The notes under the pieces: generated by a model
What the model was told of the DNA's origin: nothing
The model's input: the letters and a program-made list of their open reading frames with translations, nothing else
Database searches by the model: none
Made by a program: the position numbers and the translations under genes
NCBI GenBank assembly: GCA_030765065.1
Contig: CM060990.1
Coordinates: 499,896,190-499,960,189, forward strand
From: Deroplatys truncata
Taxonomy: Eukaryota; Arthropoda; Insecta; Mantodea; Mantidae
Direction: 5' to 3'
DNA: 64,000 nucleotides
Shown: piece by piece, positions 45,999 to 57,632 of the stretch
How the letters are laid out: each line of letters starts with the position of its first letter
Numbering within the stretch: position 1 is the stretch's first letter

Positions 45999-46004
45999 TA
46001 CATA
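45999..46004 (+). repeat. Target site duplication of element 3, right
   Basis: TACATA immediately after the last base of the inverted repeat. Confidence 0.88.
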
Positions 46005-46400
46005 TATTACATAAGTCTAGTTGGCATGTGGGTGTTCGAGAACTATTGTATTTCCGAGCAAATTGTGGACTTCCTCGTAACATGCTTGTGTCTCTGAATT
46101 CCATTTCCACTTGCTATTCCTTTTTAGCAATTCCCTCAGAAGAGCGACTTCTTGTGCGTAGCGTGGTATAAATCTACTTATCTAAGTCAACATCTAACGA
46201 AGTTGCTTTATGTGTCTCGGCGCTGGAATATTCTATATAGCACCAATTCTGCTGCTATCTGGTATCATTCCATTCTCGTCTATGATAAACCGTAAGAAAC
46301 CTACTTCTTTAACACAAAAATTTGATTTATTAATGTTTACCATAAATCCTTAAATATATCTCGTAATTTTGATAGTGCGAAGTTCAAATGTTAAATATGT
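46005..46400 (-). pseudogene. Ty3/gypsy pol, end of RT and start of RNase H (copy A, 5' portion)
   Basis: Minus-strand translation shows 'GFMVNINKSNFCVKEVGFLR' near 46340-46280, then 'IDENGMIPDSSRIGAI' and 'PAPRHIKQLR'. This is the RT thumb and connection typical of gypsy elements. An RNase H start follows, running into the element 3 insertion at 46004. Internal stops are present. The gene continues at 37071. Confidence 0.85.
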
Positions 46401-46510
46401 GATAAGATGTAGTGAAACGTAAGGAGTATATGTGGGTAATGAGTTTTGTATCTGTCCTGCTGTCATTATTAGTTAGACTTTCTCACAGATCGCACTAAAT
46501 TATAAGTCAC

Positions 46511-47088
46511 TTTGCTTTGAGATGTACACTATTGCCTTTATCTGCAATACGTCCCCTCTGGCCCCAATAATGTAGATATAATGAGAACTACCAGTACCAG
46601 AGGTTGTGGAATTTGGGTGGTGAACAGAAACACAAGATATAAATTTAATTTCTAGGCATTTAATATCATCTAAAATTAGTAACACTTCTCAGTCGGGAAA
46701 TAATATTCTGTAACTGAATTAACTAGCATGCTACAGTTTTTGAAACTGATAGTAAATTGTTTCTATCACTTTTTTCACTTCCTTGATATGACTATGCCTT
46801 TTAAACTCTTTGACACTTCACCTTGGCTTTTCATTGCACACCTTTTATACAAAATGTTACTTGATGTGCATTGAAAACTAATTCGTTAATGCAATCAAAG
46901 TTCCTTGCATGCTTTACTAAGTTAAATTTTAATTCACTCTGTCAACGGCTTTGTACATTGACTATTCTGAAGTAGCACTCCAGCATTTACTATCACCAAA
47001 ATATAATTTAAATGGAATTTGTTTACCTGATTATATCACGGCACGACGGTCTAGGTGGTGTCCAAGATAAAGCCAGCGCGTGGTCCTC
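46511..47088. repeat. 580-bp direct repeat, copy 1
   Basis: Matches 49908-50490 in the same orientation over its length ('CTTTGCTTTGAGATGTAC', 'TAATATCATCTAA', 'GACTATTCTG', 'GGTCTAGGTGGTGT'). Short minus-strand frames (46685-46500, 50178-49981) share 'ILDDIKCL' and 'CVSVH', suggesting a decayed retroelement coding or leader region of unknown type. Confidence 0.7.
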
Positions 47089-47090
47089 GT

Positions 47091-47829
47091 ACTAACGATG
47101 TCCTTATAGCGTCGCTGCTTAATTCTACGTCGCATGAACATTTAACTATTTGTTGGAGAAAGCAAAAGTTTCCGCCAAGAAGTATGTAGTTCTACTGGTG
47201 GAACTTCTAGTAGATTCTTCTTTCGAAATGCTAGGCATAATTAGCTAGCCTGGCCAGACGTAGTTGCAGCGATGACAAAATATCAACAACTGCTAAATTA
47301 TTTGCTTAGTCAACTCTACTGCTTTGTGACAACTAGGTGATGATTACAGCTATGTACTCTGTCGTTTTAAAACTTTCTATCATGTGAAGTAACATGTAGC
47401 TATAACTGTTCTGTTACAAAGGCGTATGAATACTTTTTGGCTTTGCGATGTTCTAGAGCTTTCTACCATACGACTGTTCTGCTTCGAAAGCATATAAAGA
47501 CTTCTTTACTGTCCGCCGTTCTAGGGTGTTCTACCACCCAACTGTTTTGTTTAGAAGATATGTGAAGACTTGTTGCCTGTCCTTCCTTCTACAGTGTTTT
47601 AGCATATGTATTTATCTACGCTGGCCACAGCGAGTTAATTTTGTTCAGTGCAAATATCCCTTCGCGTGGCAGGTCGCGTGTTTTTGGCGTTGCAAATGTC
47701 AGTGGTGGCACCTGTCCGTCGTACATGTTGCCACATGAACATAGAATACGGAGTAATGGCGTCTTCTTTTACGATGATTTAATCACATGATGCATGGCTT
47801 ACTAAAGTGGCGTTAAAGTAATCGCCTCA
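47091..47829. repeat. LTR-like ~740-bp repeat, copy 1
   Basis: Begins TGGTCCTCGT and ends CGCCTCA. It matches 62039-62747 throughout ('TTCTACGTCGCA', 'GTATGTAGTTCTACTGGTGG', 'GCGTGGCAGGTCGCGTG'). The TG...CA ends and the position beside gypsy pol pieces in both places suggest a long terminal repeat. The orientation would be minus, but no primer-binding site was identified. Confidence 0.5.
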
Positions 47830-48502
47830 GACAGCATCCGTTTGGAAACTTTTTTTTTAAAATTTTGACTTTTTTCCCTTTCTATTTGTACTTTATTCGT
47901 TATTGTCGGTTATGATATAGCAGGAGAGAACGAACCACGAAGAGGAATAAAGATCTGAAGATGTTAAATGGCTAGCCGAAAGTATTCGTCTTACGAGGCG
48001 TTAATCAGAAATAAAATCGCTGAACTGATCCTGGGCTACATAAGAAGGGTCAGAGGACTAAACAATGACACTCACTCCTAACTAGCATAAAACAATATAA
48101 AACACGCAATAAAATTAAACAACAATAAACCAACTTAACACTGGATTCCACAGATACCCATACCGGCTTGTGCTGTGAAACATGCACAAGTATCTCTTTG
48201 CCGGTGTCTACGTTGTGCAGGTCCACTGAAACCTTTGAACGAAATCTAACAATAATGAAAGGATCTTAAAATCTGGGAGCAAGCTTAGCTGAGTAATGTT
48301 TCGCTGCTTTACTTTGGGGATCCTTTAGTAACAAGGCCTTCTGTCCGATTTGAAAGTTAGGATCAATACGGTGCTTATATTAATACTGAGCATATCTGTT
48401 ATGAGCCCTCATTAAATTATTGTGCACACGCCTGCAGATGCGTTAATATCCCGATCATGTGGATTATCATGCAAAATATCTTACAAACCCATTACTTTAG
48501 AG
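47830..48502. other. No gene recognised
   Basis: Non-coding. A part near 48060-48470 might derive from a retroelement on the minus strand, but no motif supports it. Confidence 0.4.
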
Positions 48503-48860
48503 TAGAGGAAGCCATATGAGTGTGAATAGAAGAATAATGATGCACGAAAACACTGTAAATGTTAAAAAGAGCGTGTAGAGAGGACTGTGTGAAAACGAGT
48601 GATTAGAGAAAGCCACATAAGTGTGAATGGAAGAAGAATGATGCACGAAAACACTATTAATGTTAAAAAGAGAGAACTGTGTGATGTAGAGTGTGTGGAG
48701 GAACTCATGTGAGTGTGAATGGAAGAAGAATGATGCACGAAAACTCTGTGAATGTGAAAAAGAGCGTGTATAGAAGGCTGTGTGAAGAGGAGTGAGTAGA
48801 GGAAGCCATGTGCGTGTGAATGGATGAAGAATGATACACGAAAACACTGTGAATGTGTTC
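48503..48860. repeat. Tandem repeat, ~4 units of about 90-110 bp
   Basis: Units share GAGGAAGCCATRTGAGTGTG, AATGATGCACGAAAACACTG and AAAAAGAGCGTGTA. The 121-aa frame on the minus strand is a by-product. Confidence 0.8.
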
Positions 48861-48917
48861 ACAAAACCGATTATAGCTATCTGTCTGAGGAGAGAAAGTT
48901 AAGTGAATGTAATGCAT

Positions 48918-49324
48918 TAGGTCCTAAGAAATATTCCAGACGCGAAACAAGCTCTGCATTTTTGTTTTTTTTAAAAAATTAATTTATTAGATAATTGATT
49001 TTAAAGAAATGAAATTCAGATGAAAATATGATTCCCATGCACAGATTCGTCTTTCAAACACTGTATCGTTTAAACAAAATTAAATACACTGTAAAAGCCA
49101 ACACACTGTTTTCATTGATATGTAAAAACTCACTCACCTCGCATTTTTAAATGATGAATGTCGTGTAGAAAACAAAAGCATACTTTAGTTGAATTACACT
49201 CAACACAAAGATTTTTAGAATGTTAATTAATTACGAGTTATCACACGAATAATGGCTCTATCAGGCCACAACAAGCTGTTTAAATGGCATCCTAAAGCAG
49301 CTTACGGCGGATGCGCGCCTTTGT
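48918..49324. other. AT-rich, nothing recognised
   Basis: No repeat or coding motif. Confidence 0.35.
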
Positions 49325-49447
49325 GGGGACAACAAAACAAGATTAATTACAATCAGATCATGATAATAGCAAACAGGGTGAACAGTATAACAATGGCAAT
49401 GTCAAATGTCATCTTTTGTTCGACAAAACAATACAACATTTATGAGA
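49325..49447 (+). repeat. ~120-bp direct repeat, copy 1
   Basis: GGACAACAAAACAAGATTAA ... TCTTTTGTTCGACAAAACAA, matching 49657-49770 with substitutions. Confidence 0.7.
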
Positions 49448-49656
49448 AACAGGTGTTCTCTGGAATGCAGGTGTGGGGCTTTTTCTTTGGGTAAACACAA
49501 TGAAGAGTGAAATGAGGTATTCATTAGCATCTGTAAGTGTGTCAGAAACCGCCTGATGGTATTCTAAATGGAATACCAATCCTAGCAAGACTCGTGTGAA
49601 CCAAAAATACCCCAAATCCAGTATAAAAAATATCCCACACGAATGAATAGACCATT

Positions 49657-49770
49657 CAGAGGACAACAAAGCAAGTTTAATTATACTCTGATCATGATAA
49701 TAGCAAGCAGGTTGAACAGCAAAACACATGGTAATCCCAACTGTCATCTTCTGTTCGACAAAACAATAAA
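49657..49770 (+). repeat. ~120-bp direct repeat, copy 2
   Basis: GGACAACAAAGCAAGTTTAA ... TCTTCTGTTCGACAAAACAA; see 49325-49447. The shared TTCGACAAAACAATA end could be an LTR or leader remnant. Confidence 0.7.
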
Positions 49771-49907
49771 AAGATGTATGACCTCTATTGCTGCCATTGA
49801 CATGAAGGGGGGCAGAATGATTAATTTATGGGCATTCTATGCAAATTTTGTGCTTCAGAGCAAAATTGAATATGCACCTCTGGTATAGTCCCCTTAAACA
49901 TCCCTAC

Positions 49908-50490
49908 TCACCTTGCTTTGAGATGTACGCTATGATTTTTATCTGCAACCTCAGTACACGTCCCCTCTTGCCCCAATAATCTAGATATAATGAGAACTGC
50001 TTCTACCAGAGTTTGTGAAATTTGAGCTGTGAACAGAAACACAAGGTAGAAATTTAATCTTTAGACATTTAATATCATCTAATATTACATAACATTCCTC
50101 AATCGGGAAACAATATTTTTCTACTGAATTAACTAGCATGCATAACTTGTTATACTGATAGAACATTGTTTCTATCACTTTCTTTAATTTATTGATATGA
50201 CTATGTCTTTTGAAGCCCTTGACAATTCACTCTAACCTTTTGTTGCGCACCTTTTATACAAAATATTACTTCTGTGCAATGCAAACTAATTCTTTAAATA
50301 CAATCAAAAGTCTTTGCATGCTTTACTAAGTATAATTTTAATTCATTCTACCAACGATTTTGTACACCGACTATTCTGCGGTAGCTTTAGAACATTTATT
50401 ATCACCAAAATATAATTTAAATGGAACTTGTTTACTCGATTATATGCCGGCACTCCGGTCTAGGTGGTGTGCAAGACAAAACCAGCTCGT
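49908..50490. repeat. 580-bp direct repeat, copy 2
   Basis: Second copy of 46511-47088. Homology ends at CGTGGTC, the point where the LTR-like repeat starts in copy 1. Confidence 0.7.
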
Positions 50491-50514
50491 GGTCTGAAAC
50501 GGGTAATGCCTACC

Positions 50515-50690
50515 ACCTCGCGTTTGTTATCAGTTGATAGCCCCTGTTATCACGTTCAATTTGACGTTTTATGTTCATGCAGTTTTTATTAATCATTTAT
50601 GTGTAACTATTATTTTTTGTAATATGTATTTTTTGTATAGAAACATGTTCCTGGTAAGGTGAATGTGACAGACCAGAATTTGTTCTTTTG
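50515..50690 (+). repeat. ~175-bp direct repeat flanking gypsy copy B, left
   Basis: 'GTTATCAGTTGATAGCC', 'CTGTTATCACGTTCAATTTG', 'GAAACATGTTCCTGG' and 'GTGACAGACCAGAA' recur at 53345-53515 in the same order. It brackets the pol fragment like a partial LTR, but the RT is already truncated at this edge. Confidence 0.6.
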
Positions 50691-52680
50691 ATAATTGGCA
50701 AAGATTTCGAGGAATACCTGCGTCACCTATACTACATTTTGTCTAAATTACGCGAGAGCAACACGACTGTGAATCTGCAAAACTCACAATTTTGTGCCAA
50801 AAGTTCCGAATGAAAATACCGCCTCCGACAAATGTTAAACAAGTGCATTCGCTACTTGACAATCTAAACTTTCAGAGCAAGTTTATTCCAAAATGTGCCA
50901 TAGAGATAGCCCTAATTAGGGATTTCTTTGAAAAAGGGAAAAAATGTCGCTCGGAAGCCAAAAACTATGAAGCTGTTGAAAAAGTTAGAATTATTCGGCA
51001 AGTTCATACTATTAGAAATACCCAAGAACGGGTTGCCTTACGAAATTTATGTTGATGCCTCATGCCAGGAATACGGCTGCTTGCTAGGTCAAAGAGAAGA
51101 GAGCGTCATTAGCACAGCTTTACGCTGGTTAAGCTCTATAGTGAAAAACGTATATATGAGCTGAAGGTAGTGGACGTGTATTACGCGCTACAAAAATCCA
51201 AACAATACATATACCGTCACAAAATCACTATTTTCACTGATCACGTGAGCATACCATGCAGAATTGCAAGCTAACAAGCAACAAAATATCTCGCTACATT
51301 CATGAGGTTCTCTCCTCCGATCTGGAAATTAAGTATATTCCCAGCAAGGAGAAATTTCTAGTGACCTGCCCTCGAGGTTAAATCACGAACTTAAAATTCC
51401 AGAATGCAGTGAGCGGCCGAAAAGGGAAGTTTCCTAATGCAGATAAATATACGTATGGACGAACAGCTTGCTGCGGATTTGAAGAACATCGGCGAAAGGC
51501 AGAAGCAAGGTAGAAAATTAATAGGTCTGATAAATAAAGCGCCCAATGTTTCGGAAAATATAAAAGGAACCACAGGTCCGATGAACGGGATACTATACAG
51601 ATTATCCGCCAGAGATGCACAAAACTGGAAAACCTTAGTGCCACAAAGTCTCGAAAGAAAACTAATCGAAGCTAATCACCTTTCATTGGCACATTCTGGT
51701 ACCATATAACTAATATATAACCTATACATTCCGCGATTGAGACGCAAGGTGAGAAGAATAATCGACGCATGCGACTAGGTGAAAAGCGAAGCCCTTAAAC
51801 GTCGCTTACGAATACCAGACTTACGCCATTTTGAGGGACAAACCCAGGACGCTCGTAGTAATGCGCTGTCACGGAGAGATTCCCGTGGGAGAATTCGGCT
51901 TCAGATGCGTTTTGGCGATGCTGAACGTATTTTCTAAATTCGTCAAAATTTACCCGGTACGCAAGATATCTAGTGCTTTGTGCCTAAATAAAATTTTAAA
52001 CCACTACGTACCCGAGCAAGGGAAAATAGACGCCGTACTAACAGACAACGCACTGATTTTTAGAAGCAGGAGACTTTGAAGGAAAATCAAATAAAACTAC
52101 ATCATTGTTCACGTTACGCCCCCAGAGCAACTCCTGCGAAAGGGTCCTGCTGACGTTTCAGTTTTTTGGAGGGTATTATGTAATGGCCGCCTGCTAGTTG
52201 GGTCGATTCTAGAGGGGCCATATAGAAAATCATCAATTATTCTGTAAACCCTACGACGAGATTCAAGCCTATCGACTTACGGAAAGGAGATTAATGGAGA
52301 AGCAAGGTAAAAACATCCCCGAGGTCATCCAAAACCAGAATCAAAAGGATCCGTCGGAAGCGGAAATTTTGGTAGAGGCGAAGTCAGGGATGAACGCTAA
52401 AGCCCGAAAAAGAAAGCGATTCCACCGAAGCCGCAAGAGGAAGAAATGGAGCATAAACATCGGCGACTTAGTGCTTGCAATAGACAAAGGGAAGCCCATC
52501 ACCTTGAAGAGGCATATTTTTGGATGCACCACTTGTACAGAGGACCCTTCGTTATCTAAAAGAATTCAGCACAGACACTTATGAACTGGTGGATCGAGAA
52601 TGTAAGAAGGTTATTGGACGTTACCATAAACAGCTACTTTGTCCATATAAACAGCTGACAGAAGAAGACGAGATAAAAGG
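50691..52680 (+). pseudogene. Ty3/gypsy pol, RT end to integrase (copy B)
   Basis: Begins within RT just after the catalytic YxDD ('IIGKDFEEYLRHLYYILSKL'). It continues through the RT thumb (50792-51000) and RNase H ('LPYEIYVDASCQEYGCLLGQ', 51020-51130). The integrase H2C2 zone follows (51437-51709, 'LIEANHLSLAHSGTI'), then the integrase core (51900-52080, 'VLTDNALIF' with the second catalytic Asp) and a basic C-terminus (52294-52584). Many frameshifts and stops divide it. More diverged than copy A, so probably older. Confidence 0.83.
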
Positions 52681-53344
52681 ATGAGGATAGGAATTTGTTC
52701 CGACGTTTTCTGGGGTATAAAGCTTGTGAACAAAATTGTGTAGTTTTCACATTTATCTAGTTGCGAATTTTCATGGTGAAGGTTACTAGTTTTGTTTTTA
52801 AAGTTATTGTCGTGTTCATCTTGTATTTGTGTACATAAGATTATTTCGTCATTTCCATATTGTGTGAGCCACGACGAGACTGAAGCTTCGTGTGTCAATT
52901 ATGTGGGAAAAAGCAATGCCCGAGGTGCAGTGACCAGTTGCAGTGAAGTGTATACCTGCCTGAAAAGGGTAACTCAGGTCAGTGTGTCGAAGCTGAAAGA
53001 GCTGTGTGGAGTCCCTTCCGCACATGTGTGTGACGTAGTTATCGTAACTTTGAAAGGGAGGGTGAACCAACAAACCCATTCCGGACCCTAAATACGCAGG
53101 AAGGATGTAAACAAAGAAAGGGAAAGTAAAATGTTAGGAGCGTCTTCCTTAAGAAATGTAAATATAGCCTCTTACAGTGACATGTCATTTATGTTAGCAT
53201 GATGTGTAACTGTTCTAATATGTCTAATGGTTAAGAGTTGGAATTATGGCCAAAATCAGAGGAAAGAATCGTAGGAAGAAAAATAGATTCATTTGTCTAC
53301 TGAATCTTTTTGTCTTACAACGAGTGGGGCATTTTAAAACTGGA
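52681..53344. other. Non-coding, possible retroelement 3' region
   Basis: A 99-aa frame (52792-53091) shows no recognised motif. Its position between pol and the right direct repeat would suit a 3' untranslated or envelope-like remnant, but nothing in the sequence shows this. Confidence 0.35.
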
Positions 53345-53515
53345 TATGAGTACGCCTGGTGTTTGGTATCAGTTAATAGCCTCTGTTATCACGTTCGATT
53401 TGGCATATACGTATATGTAGGTTTTAATAATTATTTATGCCTAAATATTATTTTTATAATATAAATTTTTCTGTATGGAAACACGTCCCTGGCAAGGAGA
53501 GTGTGATAGACTAGA
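53345..53515 (+). repeat. ~175-bp direct repeat flanking gypsy copy B, right
   Basis: Counterpart of 50515-50690. Confidence 0.6.
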
Positions 53516-54784
53516 AATTGCACATATTGGGGAAAAGCAGCACACTTTATTACTCTGTTTGTTTGCAGTCCTTTATTAAATAGCAGGAGGGTACAATTCG
53601 TTTATGTGTTTGTTGGCAACAACTCACGTTTCCGAGGTCAGTGGAAAAGAAGAAAATTCGTGCGTAAAATCCCGCGTGACGATTCAGCCTATCCTGTACA
53701 GAAATGAAAACCCACCCTTTGAGGCCCACGAAGAGATAGTCAATAAGGAGTTTTTGGCATGGTGGCCCAAGACTAACGTATGTAGAGTATAAAACATCAT
53801 CAAAATTTAGGTGAGGCACCCAGTCTTCGTAATGTACACGACGCGAAATCCGCGGCTCTCGCCTGGAGGGTTTGCCCGAAAAAATACATCACACAAATAA
53901 AGATAATTCCGCCGATGCGAATGTGAATCAAAATAATGAAAGTGACGAGGCACTGTATCTGGTTGAACAAATGTAAGTCGTTGCCGACGTTTCATTCCGG
54001 CAAAAAAAAGAATTTGGCCGCGTCGCGAAGAGGTAAGTATTTGCTACCGTGATAAGAATCGCGCGAGTATAGCAGTCGTAGAATGAGGGGGGCAGTGATT
54101 GCGTTACTAATATGCTTGACATTATATCGGTACAGTGGGTTTCAAATGTTTTCCGATGGGCCAAGGGTATAGAGGAAGAGGGGGAAGAAATTTCTTCTCG
54201 ACTAGTCATGCCTGGCTATAGCCAACAGTAAATGCCGGTCGTCTCAAAGGTCACATTTACTTCTGTGCATTCAGCGAGCTGACTCTAAGAAGAAAGAAGA
54301 CGAAACTAAATACTCTTCTCTTTACTAGAACTATTCAAGCGAAATAAATTAACATATTCTTTGCATAATATGCTGTTTAAAAATCAGATATTGCACTGTT
54401 TATGCGTGTGCTACACAAGTTTAAGATTCAGTAATTTCCTTGAGAAACAAGGTTCGCATAATGCATATCTTGTTTTTAACGTTTGTTGCTAGTAATAAAT
54501 AATAATATTAATAATAGTAGTTTCATAATTATGCCCAATATAACGTTTTACGCGTACTCCGATGGTATATATTACCTTGAATATAAGTTTGCTTTGCTTT
54601 TTGTCATAGATATTGATCACGACGTTTAGCGCTAAGTGTGTAGTTCCATACCGTTGGCACATTCAGTTCTGATAATATCCAAGTAATGTTTTAAAAATAT
54701 GGCAGCAAAAGTAATATTAATGTCAAACTGTTGAAGCAGTTTGGGAACAATTAAGTACAACATTAAATTTTCTTCAAAATGATA
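53516..54784. other. No gene or known repeat recognised
   Basis: Several 60-90-aa frames on both strands lack motifs. A TAATAATATTAATAATAG microsatellite lies near 54500. Confidence 0.4.
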
Positions 54785-55170
54785 CATATTTTGAAGAGGT
54801 TATTGTCTTTAGGAGTTTATTTATTCAGCTCCACGTATGGACGTCAATTTGAAGAAAGTGTTCTGTTGTTGAAGTTTGCACTACACTTTGGGCGTTAATT
54901 TGAAGTAGATATTGTCTTTGCGTTGGAGTTTTGTTTGTTTATTTATTTAGACTCACGCTTGGGAAGCCAACTTGAAGAAGATAGTGTTCTGTTGTTGTAG
55001 TTTATTGTTGAATTGTTGTTTCTTTATTTATTTCCACACTTGGGAAACCAATTTAAAGTTGTTGTTTACGTAATTTAGCATCATGCTATGGGCGTTCATT
55101 TGAAGTGGATTGTTTCTTACGTAATATGCTGCTACGTATGTAACACCGATTTGAAGATGTATTTTTTGTT
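54785..55170 (+). repeat. Degenerate tandem repeat, ~60 bp
   Basis: Recurrent ACTTGGGAARCCAATTTGAA, then GAAGATAGTGTTCTGTTGTTG and TTTATTTATTTA, about six times with much variation. Confidence 0.6.
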
Positions 55171-56429
55171 ATTACACTCCAGGTTTAAAAAAAGTATTTA
55201 ACTTTGTTATTAAACTGGTTCTATAGATATTATTTATGTTTGTTTTTGCCTCGGCTGCTTCAGTATTATTTTAGAGTCATGTATCTCTTAGACAGGGCGT
55301 GGTACGACAAGAATGTAGGCATACACAGATTTTAAGTTTAAATTAACTTCTTTTTTTATTAATCCTTGACACAAATTAAATAGCACTACACTGATATTAA
55401 GAGCTGTGAGATTCTTTAATTTAATACTTGTGCTTTGTTAACGCATATACTTAATTTTCGTTTCACACAAATACGTAACATTTCTCTAGAGAACACATCT
55501 TCCATCCGGTCACTACCAAGGTCTGCCAGCAACTGAACGTATTTCAACCGTATAAACTTTTAACTTTTTGTATTTCAAGTCTCTGATTGGCTAATCCTAG
55601 TCGAATAGAATACATGCATTTAATTAAAGCTTTTTCTGGCTGTTGATTGGCTAATTTTAAACTGTCACAAAATTTACGTTATTGCTGCCCTAATCATGAC
55701 TAGTAGAATTCAAACTCTCAAACTCATTATTGCCTCAAGGTTACCTCATTGTTACCTCATTGTTAGCAACTTTAAACTTATTATTCTCACAGTTTTTACA
55801 CTATTAAACTACGTAAATGCATTCACATAACATTATTAAACATGTTTTACAATAATATAAGCATTTGCAATGACTGTTACATACATTTTTTTTTACAAAT
55901 TACTACATACATATTGCTTCAAGGCGGGCTGTTATTGAATTTACATATTATATAATTCAATTGAAACTATTCAAGTATTAAAATACTGCCTCAATTTTGC
56001 GTTTGTTACTGAAAAACGAATAAAGGTTGTTTTATTTGAAACATAATTCCCCTTACACGCACACTCACAAGCGAAAAGAAGAAAAACCGTGGCAGTCGTA
56101 TAGTGAACGTAGAGTAAAACCACTATTTAGGTATTGTATGCAAAATGTTAATAGATACGAGGAAACAACGTTTAGCGCAAAATATGCAGTTTCTATATAG
56201 CTGTTTTATTCGGTTAGGATAACATATAAGCTAAATTTTCAAAATAATGACCCGAAGTGTTAATGCAGATAGGTTGATGTGCTTTTGTTGCAATTGGTTC
56301 ATTTGAAAGCACTCTATTCTGAAAACTAAATTGCTTTCAAGTTACTAATCTGAAGATGCCCCCATACACAAAAGAAGCGTTTGTATTACGATTCACGTTC
56401 TGAATTCCTAAAATGCTTCTCTTCTCTGG
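55171..56429. other. AT-rich, nothing recognised
   Basis: No coding frame with a motif and no repeat match elsewhere in the window. Confidence 0.4.
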
Positions 56430-57003
56430 TCTAGAATGGAATGGAATGTGCAACGAAGGGGACTCTACCCCGATCCAGTGAATGAGGATATTGTGCTTGT
56501 GCCCCTCGAGGGTGCGCTCCCGGGAGTGAGGGACGAGGTGAGAGACACCGAGTGGCTGGAACCAGGAGTGACGGCACAGCAATGACAAAGTTCCTAAAAT
56601 TTCCAGATTGAGACGCCCTGACAGTTGGGCAGGCAAACCGGGGATCCCACCCCAAGCAGAGGGTCCAACGCCCCCAAGAAGCGGTCCTTATACCCTGGCA
56701 ACCAGCCGAAGACCGAGAGACGGATAAGGTTCCACAGAGAGCATCCCTTTTCTGTGCCATGCCGCACCGGAATACCATCGCCGACACTTCCAACCCTGAA
56801 AAAGACCTATCGGGGTTAAGGATGAATGAAATGAGGAATGGAACGATATTCGGGGCTGAGAGAAATCATATCAGCATTCGCCGGACGACCCGGGAAAACT
56901 CTCGAAAAAAAACCAGTGGGTCAGATTGGGCGGTAGCCGGGAACCGAACTAGCGATCTCTCGAATGTGAGTCGCACGCGTTACCGCGGCGCCACCTGGAC
57001 GTA
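56430..57003 (-). mobile_element. tRNA-derived SINE, reverse copy
   Basis: On the minus strand the head is at the right end: GGTGGCGCCGCGGTAACGCG (A-box region) and GTTCGGTTCCCGGC (B-box region). The shared body follows ('TCGAGAGTTTTCCCGGGTCG'), and then the GC-rich tail region. Frames of 80-120 aa across it are spurious. Same family as 58420-58957. Confidence 0.8.
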
Positions 57004-57404
57004 AACTGGAAGATCCGTAGTTCAAATCTCGGCTATGACATTGAATTTTTCAATCTGATTCTATCTTTCCAACCTTGTCCTACTCACGGCTTGAGTGAAA
57101 GAGTCTTCTTGTTAATTGAGATGAAACTGCAATTACAAACTTCGTTGTAAGTATAAGAAGAATGCAGCAGCTCAAAGGATAGTCCGATTTTTATGTGGTG
57201 TCTTTGAAACTCCACGCTCTTTGCAGTACCACGAGAAGTATGATTAGGAAGAATTATATTTAAATATAGATTAAATTATTATTTTAAATTGAACAAACTA
57301 ACGTGTTGCATTCACATGACTTTCTCTTTTCACCATTCAACAAATTCCTTTTTCTAAATCTCATTTTCCTGTATACTTCTTATAATCCAGATAAACTTGC
57401 AGAT
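57004..57404. other. AT-rich with a B-box-like fragment
   Basis: AGTTCAAATCTCGG near 57020 looks like the remnant of another tRNA-derived element. Otherwise nothing. Confidence 0.35.
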
Positions 57405-57632
57405 CACATTTAGCTCATCTGTGTGGTGTGGGGGTCCGCCTCACATTCAAGAGGTCCCGAGTTAGAATCTCGGTTAAAGTGAATTTTCTTCCAGGGTTTC
57501 CTCTTATCCTGAGAGAATGAATGTCAGATTCTAATTTCTAGGGACCTCGGGCCCATTTGAGCATCATTTTAACCATTTCGTTCATTCACCGTCGAAATGT
57601 CCTACCGGGTTAAAGGACTTTAATTGAATACC
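57405..57632 (+). mobile_element. Short tRNA-derived SINE, different family
   Basis: A-box-like TGTGGTGTGGGGGTCCG, B-box-like GAGTTAGAATCTC, a body with CCAGGGTTTCCTC and a tail CCGGGTTAAAGGACTTTAAT. The body is shorter and differs from the 2809-type SINE. Confidence 0.65.

Noticed and set aside
46500..46685. Short minus-strand frames in the 580-bp repeats as an envelope gene
   Set aside because: The similarity between the two copies is clear but no envelope motif (furin site, fusion peptide, transmembrane segment) is visible.
50515..53515. Complete LTR retrotransposon bounded by the 175-bp direct repeats
   Set aside because: RT is already truncated at the left repeat and gag and protease are absent, so the repeats cannot be simple LTRs of an intact copy.
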